This document shows, piece by piece, positions 36,633 through 44,389 of a stretch of DNA of 64,000 bases. The notes below the pieces were generated by a model. It was not told where the DNA came from. It searched no databases and saw nothing but the letters and a program-made list of their open reading frames with translations. Source of the stretch: CAXBCP01 sp963977005 (GTDB taxonomy: Bacteria > Pseudomonadota > Alphaproteobacteria > MPNO01 > UBA830); the NCBI GenBank assembly GCA_963977005.1, contig CAXBMQ010000004.1:124001-188000 (forward strand). Direction: 5' to 3'. Each line of letters opens with the position of its first letter. The first letter of the stretch is position 1. Made by a program: the position numbers and the translations under genes.

Positions 36633-37466
36633 TTGACTGACGAACTCGATCCGCGCGCAGCCGGCGCCCGCCGGTTAAAGGACAAGGTCTGTGTGGTCAC
36701 CGGTGCCGGTCAGGGTATCGGGCGGGCGATCGCCCGGCGACTCGGTCAGGAAGGCGGGAAGATTGTCGTCGCCGACCGTGTCGAGGAGGGGGCGGCACAG
36801 ACGACCGGCGAGTTGCTCGATCACGGAGTCGAGGCAATCAAGTCAGTTGTCGATCTCAGCACGTTTGCGGGCGCCGAAGAGATGATGGGCCATGCGGTGC
36901 AGGCATTCGGGCGGATCGATGTGCTCGTCAACAATGTCGGTGGCACGATCTGGATGAAGCCGTTCCATCTCTACAGCGAGGACGAGGTCAAGCTTGAACT
37001 GGAACGTTCCATGTTGCCGACCCTGTGGGGCTGCAGGGCGGTATTGCCGATCATGATGGAACAGGAAGCGGGCTCGATCATCAATATCGGTTCGCAATCG
37101 GTCCGCGGTCTTTATCGTGCGCCCTACGCTTCCAGCAAAGGCGGTATCCTGGCGCTCGGCAAGGTGCTCGCCATGGAGTACGGGCGTTACGGCATTCGGG
37201 TTAATACGGTATCGCCGGGCGGCACCGATATTCCAGACCGGATAACGCCACGCCAGTCCCTCGGACAGGGTGTCATGGCGGAAGACCTCGATGCGGACCA
37301 GGCCGACGAGTTCCGCCGGGAAATGGTTGCGGATATTCGCAATCAGCAATCCCTGCATCGACGTGGCGTTCCCGACGAGCATGCCGCCGCCGTCGCGTTT
37401 CTGGCATCGGACGATGCAAGCTTTGTGACCGGCGACGTGATCAATTGCAGTGGCGGGCAGTCTTAG
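36633..37466 (+). CDS. Short-chain dehydrogenase/reductase of the catabolic unit
   Basis: SDR of 277 aa with TGAGQGIG near residues 24-31, NNVGG, and catalytic YASSKGG. It probably dehydrogenates a diol or alcohol intermediate after the Rieske oxygenase, for instance a cis-dihydrodiol. TTG 36633 follows AAAGGAG by six nt, a better spacing than the in-frame TTG at 36615. It lies about 65 bp after the oxygenase gene. Confidence 0.85.
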   Translation: MTDELDPRAAGARRLKDKVCVVTGAGQGIGRAIARRLGQEGGKIVVADRVEEGAAQTTGELLDHGVEAIKSVVDLSTFAGAEEMMGHAVQAFGRIDVLVNNVGGTIWMKPFHLYSEDEVKLELERSMLPTLWGCRAVLPIMMEQEAGSIINIGSQSVRGLYRAPYASSKGGILALGKVLAMEYGRYGIRVNTVSPGGTDIPDRITPRQSLGQGVMAEDLDADQADEFRREMVADIRNQQSLHRRGVPDEHAAAVAFLASDDASFVTGDVINCSGGQS

Positions 37467-37494
37467 GCGCGACTTTGATGCACGGGCATAGCGC

Positions 37495-38100
37495 CTACCG
37501 TCCGAGACCCGCCCAGATACCGGCTTTTGCGGCGCGGGCGGCCGTTTCTTCCGCAAGGTATGCTGCCGCGCCGCCGCGGACGGCCTTTGCCCACCCCTGG
37601 CGCACCATCGCGGCATTGATGTCCGGGCCGTCGGCCCCTGCCAGCCTGCAGACGGCGGCGATCTTTCCCTGATTGTTCCGCGTCCTGGGGAGGCAGTGTA
37701 CCCATTGGCGCTCGACAATGGCGGACAGGCCAAAGACGGCGTTCTGGCCGCAGGCCCATTTTTTACCGGCGGCCTTACAGACCTCTCCCGGCGACGGCGC
37801 GTCGATACCGAACAGGTAGATGCGCCTGCCGGCGACTTCCATCGTGTTTCCGTCGACGATGCGCGCCTTGCCGACGATCGGGCGTTGCTCGACCGGGGCG
37901 GGCGGTTGACCGAGGACGCGTTTGGCGTCGGATTGCGACCTGAACGTTTTGCCGGCCAGCGGTCCCCGGTGGCAATGATATCCGCCGGCTTTGCGGTTGT
38001 CGTGGCATCCCTGCCGGTCGATCCCGCCACCATGGGCGAGGGTGGTCGCCGGCAGTGTCATCAGAAGAGCAAGGACGCCAAGCGCCTTTATCGCTTTCAT
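37495..38100 (-). CDS. Secreted SNase-like protein with YHCH domain
   Basis: A 201-aa exported protein. The signal peptide ends near residue 22. A domain with HGGG, GCHDN and GGYHCHRGPLAG precedes a staphylococcal nuclease-like fold (IVDGNTMEVAG, YLFGIDAP). The Arg normally before the L-x-GID block is Tyr here, and the usual GIDAPE glutamate is Ser (GIDAPSPGE). Nuclease activity is therefore doubtful and the protein may be a binding relative. It is divergent from the FAD-linked oxidase and convergent with the SDR gene. Start ATG 38100. Confidence 0.75.
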   Translation of the reverse strand: MKAIKALGVLALLMTLPATTLAHGGGIDRQGCHDNRKAGGYHCHRGPLAGKTFRSQSDAKRVLGQPPAPVEQRPIVGKARIVDGNTMEVAGRRIYLFGIDAPSPGEVCKAAGKKWACGQNAVFGLSAIVERQWVHCLPRTRNNQGKIAAVCRLAGADGPDINAAMVRQGWAKAVRGGAAAYLAEETAARAAKAGIWAGLGR

Positions 38101-38324
38101 CTCATCGTTTCCCGCGGGGCCATACCCGCCAATACTAGCGCCGCGCGACGGTTGCGCGAAAGGCGCGATTGCGGCCATTCCCACAATCTCCTGCGCCGGC
38201 GTGGGTTCGGGTTTTGCATCCCGGGCCGCCGCGGGGCATGATTTGCATTGCACCGGGCGGGATGCAGCGCGAGGTAGGCTCCGACAGCGCCCCGCCGGTA
38301 CAAATCAGGGGAGGCATTTCAGCC

Positions 38325-39701
38325 ATGGCACAGGTGCGTCTGCAGAACTGGAAGCGCGAAATCACCTATCATGCGCATTCCGTCGAAATTGCGCGAAGCG
38401 TCGACGATATCGTGCGTATTGTGAGAGACAGGGAACGGTATCCCGGCCCGGTAAGGGTCAAGGGGTCTCATCATTCGACGACCCGCTGCGTCGTGAACGA
38501 AGGCGGCACCGTCATCGATATCACGCAAATGAACAGAATCCTCAAGATTGACCGGGTGGCAAAGACCATCACCATGCAGGCGGGCGTGCTGCATATCGAT
38601 GCGGCAAAGGCTCTCGAACGCGAAGGGCTGCAGTTTTACGTCAATGTCGAGATCGGCAATATGACCGTCGGCAGCGGTGCCTGCGGTGGCACCAAGGATG
38701 CGTCGTTTTTCTCAGCGGCCGAAGGCTGGGAGTTCGGGCAGGTTGCATCCTATGCCATTGGCATCAGGGCGGTCGATGCGGCGGGCAATCTTGTCGAGGT
38801 TACCGAAGCCGAGGGCGACCTTATGGCAGCGATGCGGTCGAGCTACGGCATGCTCGGCGTGATTTACGAGGTTACGTTCCGGGTTCGGGATATCGCGCCG
38901 ATGGCAGTCGAACATGTCCGCTACGATGTCGACGACTTCGCCAACCGCCTGGACGACCTGGTCGCCGGCAACCGGTCGATGATGCTCTATCTTTTTCCCT
39001 TCCTGAACCGGGTGATGGTCGAATACCGCTCGGAGGGGGAACCGCCCCTGCGCAAGAATGCATGGCAGTGGCGCCTCCGGAACTTTGTCTGGAGCAAGCT
39101 CGGCCCCGCCTATAGCAGGGTCGTGACCGGATACGTTCCCTTCCGATGGCTGCGCGGCTTCCTGCTGAACATGATGAACCGGCTGACGTTGCTGATGGCG
39201 TCGGTGCTGCTTCGCGGGGCATCGACCAGCCCGGCCGACCAGATCATCCGATATCCGGACGTCGGCGGGTTCAGCGCCTACACGTTCAGCATCTGGGCGT
39301 TTCCGCGCAGCGAATACCCCGAAACATTGCGCGCCTATTTCAGGTTCTGCCGTGACTATTATGCCGATACCGGTTTCCGCTGCGATTTGCTGAATGTCGG
39401 CTATCACATCGCCGAAGACCGCCAGTCGCTGTTTTCCTATACACGAAATGCGCCTGCGATGACGCTGGATCCGGTCTCGACCGGCGGGCCCGGGTGGGCA
39501 GAATTCCTGATCGCCTATAATGCGTTCTGCAGCCGCCACAACGGTACGCCGCTGTTCAACCAGACGCCCGGCGTCACCCCGGCCCAGGTGCAGAAAGCAT
39601 TCGGCCCCGAGATTGCCGAATTCATGGAGCTTAGGCGGCAACAGGACCCCGCGGGCCGGTTCCTCGTGCCGTTTTTCCGTAATTTGTTTGAGGGGATCTG
39701 A
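38325..39701 (+). CDS. FAD-linked oxidase, D-arabinono-lactone oxidase-like
   Basis: A 458-aa flavoprotein with FAD-binding type-4 domain: KGSHHSTT near residues 47-53, VIDITQMNRIL, and GACGGTKDASFF. The C-terminus ends in DPAGRFLVPFFRNLF, as in aldonolactone and sugar oxidases. The substrate is unclear; in the island it may oxidise a sugar-acid or alcohol. ATG 38325 follows GGGGAGG at moderate distance. Convergent with the potassium channel gene. Confidence 0.8.
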   Translation: MAQVRLQNWKREITYHAHSVEIARSVDDIVRIVRDRERYPGPVRVKGSHHSTTRCVVNEGGTVIDITQMNRILKIDRVAKTITMQAGVLHIDAAKALEREGLQFYVNVEIGNMTVGSGACGGTKDASFFSAAEGWEFGQVASYAIGIRAVDAAGNLVEVTEAEGDLMAAMRSSYGMLGVIYEVTFRVRDIAPMAVEHVRYDVDDFANRLDDLVAGNRSMMLYLFPFLNRVMVEYRSEGEPPLRKNAWQWRLRNFVWSKLGPAYSRVVTGYVPFRWLRGFLLNMMNRLTLLMASVLLRGASTSPADQIIRYPDVGGFSAYTFSIWAFPRSEYPETLRAYFRFCRDYYADTGFRCDLLNVGYHIAEDRQSLFSYTRNAPAMTLDPVSTGGPGWAEFLIAYNAFCSRHNGTPLFNQTPGVTPAQVQKAFGPEIAEFMELRRQQDPAGRFLVPFFRNLFEGI

Positions 39702-39712
39702 GTGCCCGGCCG

Positions 39713-40147
39713 TTACTCCAGGCTTGCGCGCCAGCGATCGGTAAGACGGAAAACGGTGAATGCGGCGGACCACGCCATCATCAGCAGCCCTATAAGGGCT
39801 TCGAAGCCGCAGATCGTCCGCAGGTGTCCGGTCGGCACAATTTCCCCGTATCCGAGCGTCGTGTAGTTCACCAGCGATATATACAGGTAATCGCGCGCAC
39901 TGCCGTCGAATGCACCGGTCAGATCGCCGAGTCCGGCGAATTCACGCGCGAAATAAAGCCCGCCGGCAAAAATCCACACTTCAAGCGAATGTGCGGCAAA
40001 CAGCGCGAAGACCCCGAGCAACAGGCTGAGCCGTGTCGGCAACCGGGTGACACGGGCCATCTTGGTCAGCCACGTCATGGTCTCGAAATGGACCAGGATG
40101 ACGGCTGCGCTGATAAAAACGGTAATCGCAGTAGCGGCGAACATCAT
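39713..40147 (-). CDS. Small ion channel (K+ channel-like)
   Basis: A 144-aa two-helix channel protein with an extra N-terminal helix. The pore filter TLGYG at residues 97-101 (TTLGYGEIVP) follows the K+ channel signature. The N-terminal 30 residues form another hydrophobic segment. No regulatory RCK domain is present. It probably functions as a tetramer in potassium flux; specificity is inferred from the filter only. Confidence 0.85.
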   Translation of the reverse strand: MMFAATAITVFISAAVILVHFETMTWLTKMARVTRLPTRLSLLLGVFALFAAHSLEVWIFAGGLYFAREFAGLGDLTGAFDGSARDYLYISLVNYTTLGYGEIVPTGHLRTICGFEALIGLLMMAWSAAFTVFRLTDRWRASLE

Positions 40148-40252
40148 GTCTCCGGTGCTGTGTCTGTGCGCCCGAGGCTATCGCGCGGGGCCGGATTTAT
40201 AAAGCTTGCGTTTAAGCGCGGACCCTGCGGACCTCAGGCGTCGCCGGAAGGT

Positions 40253-40714
40253 CTAATTCCTGTGATACGCAGCAATCTGCTGCGCCGATTTCCTGAGCGC
40301 AAAACCGTCCCGGATGTTGAGTCCCATCAGGGTCAGGTTGACGGCGCCGACGATCAGTTCGAGCGCCTGAACGGCGTAAAACGCCGTGCCGAAATTCCCG
40401 TTATTCGCGAGATAGGCAAGACAGATTGCCGACGGGACCAGGACCACCAGCCCATTCCCGGCGATCAGCGGCATGCGTTTTTTCTTGGCCGATACGCGCG
40501 GGTCGTTCCGCCTTTTAGCAAGCGATACACCCGTCGCCCCTGTTACGGCGAGACACGGGACGAGGACAATCAAACCCCACAAAATGGCGTTTTTGACGGT
40601 AGCGATATCGGCAAGGCTGCCGAATACCTCCGATACAAGCGTGGAGAGCCAGAATGCCATGATCGTCAGGAAACCGAGAACGCCGGCGATGGCGTGGATA
40701 CGGATTTTGATCAT
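40253..40714 (-). CDS. Hypothetical four-helix membrane protein
   Basis: A 153-aa protein with four predicted membrane helices and a basic loop (AKRRNDPRVSAKKKRM). No catalytic motif is visible and I recognise no named family. It ends adjacent to the MarR gene (2-bp gap), so the two are likely co-transcribed, and the MarR protein may control it. Confidence 0.75.
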   Translation of the reverse strand: MIKIRIHAIAGVLGFLTIMAFWLSTLVSEVFGSLADIATVKNAILWGLIVLVPCLAVTGATGVSLAKRRNDPRVSAKKKRMPLIAGNGLVVLVPSAICLAYLANNGNFGTAFYAVQALELIVGAVNLTLMGLNIRDGFALRKSAQQIAAYHRN

Positions 40715-40715
40715 C

Positions 40716-41204
40716 CTATTTTCCTTCCGTAGGCGTCGGGGATGTCTTCAGATAACCGGTACAGACCGCGTCCAGCCTATCCAGAAGACCGATTGCGGTG
40801 CGGATCTCGTCCGCCGGTAGCCCCGCAAAGGCTTCATTGGCCCATTGCGCATAGACCCTGTCGGCCTTGCGGTATGTTTTCTCCCCCGTCCGGGTCAGCC
40901 GGACGAGCTTGGCGCGTTTGTGATGCGGGTTTTCCTCGAACGAAATCAGGCCGGCGTCCCTGAGATCATTCGCAACCCGCTGCACGGCCTGGCGCGACAG
41001 GCTCAGGTTGCGGGCGATCTGCGGAACGGTTATCTCGGTCTCCGACAGAACAATGGAGCCCATGACCTGCCAGCGTGCGCTCGTCATGCCAAATGGCTGA
41101 ACCATGCGATCGCCCAGTGCGATCAGATGGCCATGCAGTCTGAACGTTGCGAAGATGGCATCGGCCGCCGCGGCTGCTTCCGGATTCAGAGCGGATGTTT
41201 TCAT
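40716..41204 (-). CDS. MarR family transcriptional regulator
   Basis: A 162-aa MarR-type winged-helix repressor. The recognition helix lies in VPQIARNLSLSRQAVQRVANDLRD and the wing in ENPHHKRAKLVRLT. It likely binds a small aromatic ligand. Its own start has GAGG upstream, and the perfect palindrome TGACAATATATTGTCA lies 32 bp from the ATG. It probably autoregulates and represses the membrane protein gene that follows. Confidence 0.88.
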   Translation of the reverse strand: MKTSALNPEAAAAADAIFATFRLHGHLIALGDRMVQPFGMTSARWQVMGSIVLSETEITVPQIARNLSLSRQAVQRVANDLRDAGLISFEENPHHKRAKLVRLTRTGEKTYRKADRVYAQWANEAFAGLPADEIRTAIGLLDRLDAVCTGYLKTSPTPTEGK

Positions 41205-41235
41205 GAAACCTCAACCCGACAATTAATTGCTTTTA

Positions 41236-41251
41236 TGACAATATATTGTCA
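41236..41251. promoter_or_regulatory. Palindromic MarR operator
   Basis: A 16-bp perfect palindrome, TGACAATATATTGTCA, upstream of marR. It overlaps the -35 hexamer TTGACA (minus strand, 41252-41247). No equivalent copy was noted elsewhere in the window. Confidence 0.65.
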
Positions 41252-41287
41252 AACGATTGGATTTCAAGTCTTGTCGTGTATCCGCAC

Positions 41288-41315
41288 AAAAAGGGGCGGG
41301 TCAATGACCCGCCCC
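41288..41315 (-). terminator. Terminator after the peroxiredoxin gene
   Basis: Read leftward, nine-base GC-rich arms (GGGGCGGGT and ACCCGCCCC) enclose a five-nt loop and are followed by five T residues. It lies about 30 nt past the TAG stop at 41341 of the selenoprotein gene, which supports the gene's 3' end. Confidence 0.8.
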
Positions 41316-41340
41316 TCTGTATCGCTTTCGCATTTTTCCG

Positions 41341-41793
41341 CTATTTCATGCCGTCCAGATCGGCGATGACCTCGGCGGGGTGATCCGCCGGCTTCACCGC
41401 ATCATAGGAGGCAGCGACCTTGCCGTCCGGGCCGATCAGCACCGACTTGCGGGGCGATCGCGCGCTGTCGGGCTCGGATACGCCATAGGCGATCGATACC
41501 GCACCGTCCGCATCGCTGAGAAGGTCGTAGGGAAAAGAAAATTTGCTTCGGAACGCACCATTGTCGGCAGGGCTGTCGTAGCTGATGCCGAGGATAGCCG
41601 CGTTCCGGTCTTCGAAGTCCTGGATTCGATCACGGAACCCGTTGCCTTCGATCGTTCAGCCGGGTGTATCGGCTTTGGGGTACCACCAGAGCAGGACATA
41701 CCGGCCGGTGAAGTCGTCTTTCTTCACCGCAGTACCGTCCTGGTTCGGGAGGCTGAAATCTGGCGCATCGGCGCCGGCGGCAATCAATGCCAT
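41341..41793 (-). CDS. Selenocysteine-containing peroxiredoxin (BCP/PrxQ-type), in-frame TGA
   Basis: A 150-aa thioredoxin-fold peroxidase that should reduce hydroperoxides. The frame begins MALIAAGADAPDF at ATG 41793, with GGAG upstream, and ends at TAG 41341. Codon 46 is TGA (41656-41658) inside YPKADTPG-U-TIEGNGFRD, exactly where BCP/PrxQ proteins have the peroxidatic Cys. Homology continues without a shift on both sides, so this is not a frameshift. A bSECIS-like hairpin follows the TGA. The resolving Cys usually five residues later is Asn51, so it is a one-Sec form. Without Sec decoding, it would stop at 45 residues. Machinery genes (selA, selB, selC, selD) are not in this window. Confidence 0.85.
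41627..41658 (-). promoter_or_regulatory. Bacterial SECIS-like hairpin after the Sec codon
   Basis: Starting at the TGA (41658-41656), the lower stem CGATC (41654-41650) pairs with GATCG (41631-41627). A 7-nt one-sided bulge separates it from the upper stem ACGG/CCGT (41642-41639, 41635-41632), with loop GTT (41638-41636). The G and U in the apical loop, and the loop being about 17-18 nt past the TGA, match bacterial SECIS geometry. Confidence 0.65.
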
Positions 41794-41867
41794 TCAGGTT
41801 TCTCCATCGGTTAGGGTTTACAGCCGGCCAAGCCTAACACCCGGTTGCCGATTCCGAAATGCAGCAA

Positions 41868-41900
41868 CAAAAAAATCCCGGTGCGCGGCACCGGGATTTT
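41868..41900 (-). terminator. Perfect 13-bp hairpin terminator
   Basis: Arms at 41872-41884 and 41888-41900 are perfectly complementary with a three-nt loop. Read leftward it ends in a run of eight T residues. It lies 22 nt downstream of the zinc-ribbon gene and separates it from the selenoprotein gene. The other strand also has a T-rich tail, so it could be bidirectional. Confidence 0.88.
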
Positions 41901-41921
41901 CTTTTATCGTCATTTTAAAGA

Positions 41922-42101
41922 TCAGACGAAATCGGGCTCGCTGCGTTTCCTGCAGCGCAGGCACAAACGGTTATGCCATCCCTCGCTTGCAAATTTTTCA
42001 CCGCAGGACATGCACTTGCGGTCGGTCGGAACGTCAGTGGCCGCGCGGTGGTCCATGACAAGTTCCTCAGCATCCAATGAACCGGTGTTCGATTCGCTCA
42101 T
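41922..42101 (-). CDS. Small zinc-ribbon protein
   Basis: A 59-aa protein. Two CxxC pairs (CMSCGEKF and CLRCRK) separated by 14 residues form a zinc ribbon. The N-terminal half is acidic (MSESNTGSLDAEELVMDH) and the C-terminus basic. A role in nucleic-acid or protein binding is likely, but the function is unknown. It is too short for most ORF callers. Start ATG 42101; its terminator is at 41868-41900. Confidence 0.75.
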   Translation of the reverse strand: MSESNTGSLDAEELVMDHRAATDVPTDRKCMSCGEKFASEGWHNRLCLRCRKRSEPDFV

Positions 42102-42567
42102 TTAATGGCTCCCTCTCTCCGTCGTCGGTTTTAAGTCAGTCGTCAGATCGTCTGTTGTCCCTGCCATATTTTGTCATGGCAAATTCTTGTTGCCCGCGCT
42201 CGGTGGCGTATCGCCTTCGGCAATGCTGTTTTCGATAGATTTTTGACTGGGCCGTCCTTTCCTGAGCGGAAAGGCGGTCGCTGCTGCATTGCTATTCCCT
42301 ACTGTCCCATCCTGCTGCGTATCACGCCGGAATTCGATTTCGGACGATCAACCCTGTAGCTGCCGGCACCCCGGTTTTTCCGGGTGCGCCGACGAACAAC
42401 AGAATATCACGGGTTTGCCTTTTGGGGGTAATGAATCTGTTAAAAAATCTGAATTTTAACCAAAATTATTCCGTCCCGGGCGGCGCATCGCGGATTCCCG
42501 CGGAGTCCGGGCAGGACTGTCGCGGGGCTGGTTAAAACGGCATCACCGAACCTCTGCCGTCGAAGGT
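42102..42567. other. Intergenic region with AT-rich island
   Basis: About 466 bp with no supported gene. An AT-rich stretch lies at about 42425-42470. Candidate hairpins occur at about 42252-42272 (CCTTTCC/GGAAAGG arms) and 42366-42388 (GCACCC/GGGTGC arms around CGG-T5-CC). The region may hold the promoter and leader of the leftward zinc-ribbon gene and the 3' end of the GlcG-like gene. It could encode a small RNA; I cannot show this. Confidence 0.4.
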
Positions 42568-42990
42568 TCAGAAGGTTTGCGAACCCGGAATCGCGGCAAT
42601 TGCTTCTGTGGCGACCTCGCGATCCTGTTCCCCCGTGCCCGATCCGACGCCGACACCGCCAATGCAATGTCCGTCGACGATAATCGGCAGCCCGCCTGGC
42701 AGATTGATCCGCTGACCGTCAGTTCCAAGCGCGAGTTTGACGGCGACGTCATCCTGCATGCCGCCGGTCGGCTGACCGTAGCAAGCCGCTGTTTTGGCCT
42801 TGCGCAACGACGTTTCGAGCGACATGTGGAATGCGCCGTCCATCCGGACGAACGCCAGAAGATGCCCGCCGCTATCGACGACCGAGATGCATTGGGGCTG
42901 GCCCATCGCGGCCGCCTTTGCGATTCCGGCGTTCAGGGCCGCAAGCGCCCCTTCATGGGTCAGTTTGAGGGATGCGGATGTCTCGGGCAT
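42568..42990 (-). CDS. GlcG/HbpS-like heme-binding family protein
   Basis: A 140-aa protein of the GlcG/HbpS (DUF336) fold, with SVVDSGGHLLAFVRMDGA, KAKTAACYG, LPGGLPIIVDGHCIGGVGVGSGTGEQDREVA. HbpS relatives bind heme or sense redox state; others accompany degradation operons. No partner sensor is adjacent. It sits 77 bp from the MFS gene. Confidence 0.85.
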   Translation of the reverse strand: MPETSASLKLTHEGALAALNAGIAKAAAMGQPQCISVVDSGGHLLAFVRMDGAFHMSLETSLRKAKTAACYGQPTGGMQDDVAVKLALGTDGQRINLPGGLPIIVDGHCIGGVGVGSGTGEQDREVATEAIAAIPGSQTF

Positions 42991-43067
42991 TGGGTTTCTC
43001 CAGGATTATGTCGCGAGGAGTGTTCCAGTTCGCCATCGGTGGCGCAAGATGCGCCGCCGAATTGCGT

Positions 43068-44297
43068 TCAGTTCTGTGCTGCCGCCGCCGATTTTTGTTC
43101 CGCGATCAGACGTTCGACCGGCGCCTCGTCGATACCCCAATGTATGAGCGCTGCGAGCCCGCCAAGGGCGATGGCGATCCACCAGACATATTCGTATGTG
43201 CCGTAAGTGTCGTAGAGCACGCCGCCCAGCGCCACGCCGATGAAACTGCCGAGCTGATGGCTCATGAAGACGATCCCGAACAGGGTGCCCATGTATCTCG
43301 GTCCGAAAACCTGGGCGACGATCCCGCTGGTCAGCGGGACCGTGGAGAGCCACAAAAGCCCCATAATGGCGGCAAAGCCCAACACGGTAACGGCATTGAC
43401 CGGCAGGTAGATGAAGGTCATGAACAGCAGCGCGCGCGCCAGATACAGCAGACAGAGCAGGTTTTTCTTGCTCCAGCGTGAGCCCATCCGGCCGGCGATG
43501 ATCGTGCCCGCGATATTGAACAAACCGATTGTGCCGAGCGCCCATGCGGCAAGATAATTATCGGCGCCGGCGTCGTTCAGGAATCCGGGCAGGTGGGTGC
43601 CGACGAACTGGACATGAAAGCCGCACACGAAAAACCCCATGACCAGGAGCCAGTATCCCCTGTGCCGGCTGGCTTCGCGCAACGCGGTCGACAGGCTCTG
43701 CTGATCGGGCTGGGCCAGCGTTTTGGCGCTGCCTGCCTTCATTGACAGTGCCAACGGAATGGTGATCGCGACCATGATTGCGAGGATAACAAGCCCGTCC
43801 GACCAGCCGAAGGATCCGATCAGCGCGGTGCTCGTCGGGGCGAAAACGAACTGCCCGGCGGATCCGCCCGCCGTGACGATACCGAGCCAGAACACCCGCG
43901 ACTTGGCGGGGGCGACACGGCCGACGAGCGCGAGCGGCAGGGTAAAGCCGACGCCGGCCGCGCCGAGGCCGACGACAAACCCTGCTGACAGGATCATGCT
44001 TTCCGGGGTCGTCGAAATCGATATTAGCGCCATACCGGTCGCATAAAGGGCGGCGGATATCGCGATGACACGTATCGGCCCGATGCGGTCGCCGATGGCG
44101 GCTACAAAAGGTGCGGCACACCCCATGACGAGATTCTGGGTCGCAATCGCCCAGGCGAACTCGCTGCGGCCCCAGCCGAGGTCGCCGCTGATTGGCACCA
44201 CAAAAAGCCCGAAACTCTGACGCGATCCGTTGGCGATTAGGATGATTGCCGTGGCGGCAAAAAGGACGAATGCGGGACTGCGCCAGAATGCGTTCAT
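43068..44297 (-). CDS. MFS transporter
   Basis: Twelve-helix MFS transporter of 409 aa, with GDRIGPIRVIAISAALYATG between helices 2 and 3, and a basic central loop (KAGSAKTLAQPDQQS). The layout resembles monocarboxylate- or oxalate/formate-type MFS carriers. The substrate is unknown. The gene is followed leftward by the GlcG-like gene at a 77-bp distance. Confidence 0.85.
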   Translation of the reverse strand: MNAFWRSPAFVLFAATAIILIANGSRQSFGLFVVPISGDLGWGRSEFAWAIATQNLVMGCAAPFVAAIGDRIGPIRVIAISAALYATGMALISISTTPESMILSAGFVVGLGAAGVGFTLPLALVGRVAPAKSRVFWLGIVTAGGSAGQFVFAPTSTALIGSFGWSDGLVILAIMVAITIPLALSMKAGSAKTLAQPDQQSLSTALREASRHRGYWLLVMGFFVCGFHVQFVGTHLPGFLNDAGADNYLAAWALGTIGLFNIAGTIIAGRMGSRWSKKNLLCLLYLARALLFMTFIYLPVNAVTVLGFAAIMGLLWLSTVPLTSGIVAQVFGPRYMGTLFGIVFMSHQLGSFIGVALGGVLYDTYGTYEYVWWIAIALGGLAALIHWGIDEAPVERLIAEQKSAAAAQN

Positions 44298-44389
44298 ATC
44301 AGGAAACTCCCAACGGTCGGTCGAACATAGGCGCTAGGACCGGCTCCGCAAACAATTTCATCCTGATCTGCAGACGGTAAATATCGGGG

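Noticed and set aside
36843..38033. 396-codon leftward frame across the SDR gene and the SNase-like gene
   Set aside because: It overlaps two recognisable genes in other frames, and its product has low-complexity composition. No motif was found.
41341..41793. Peroxiredoxin as a pseudogene with a nonsense mutation
   Set aside because: The TGA falls exactly on the catalytic Cys position, the rest of the frame is intact, and a SECIS-like hairpin follows. Selenoprotein is the better explanation, but a sequencing error or true decay cannot be excluded from the sequence alone.
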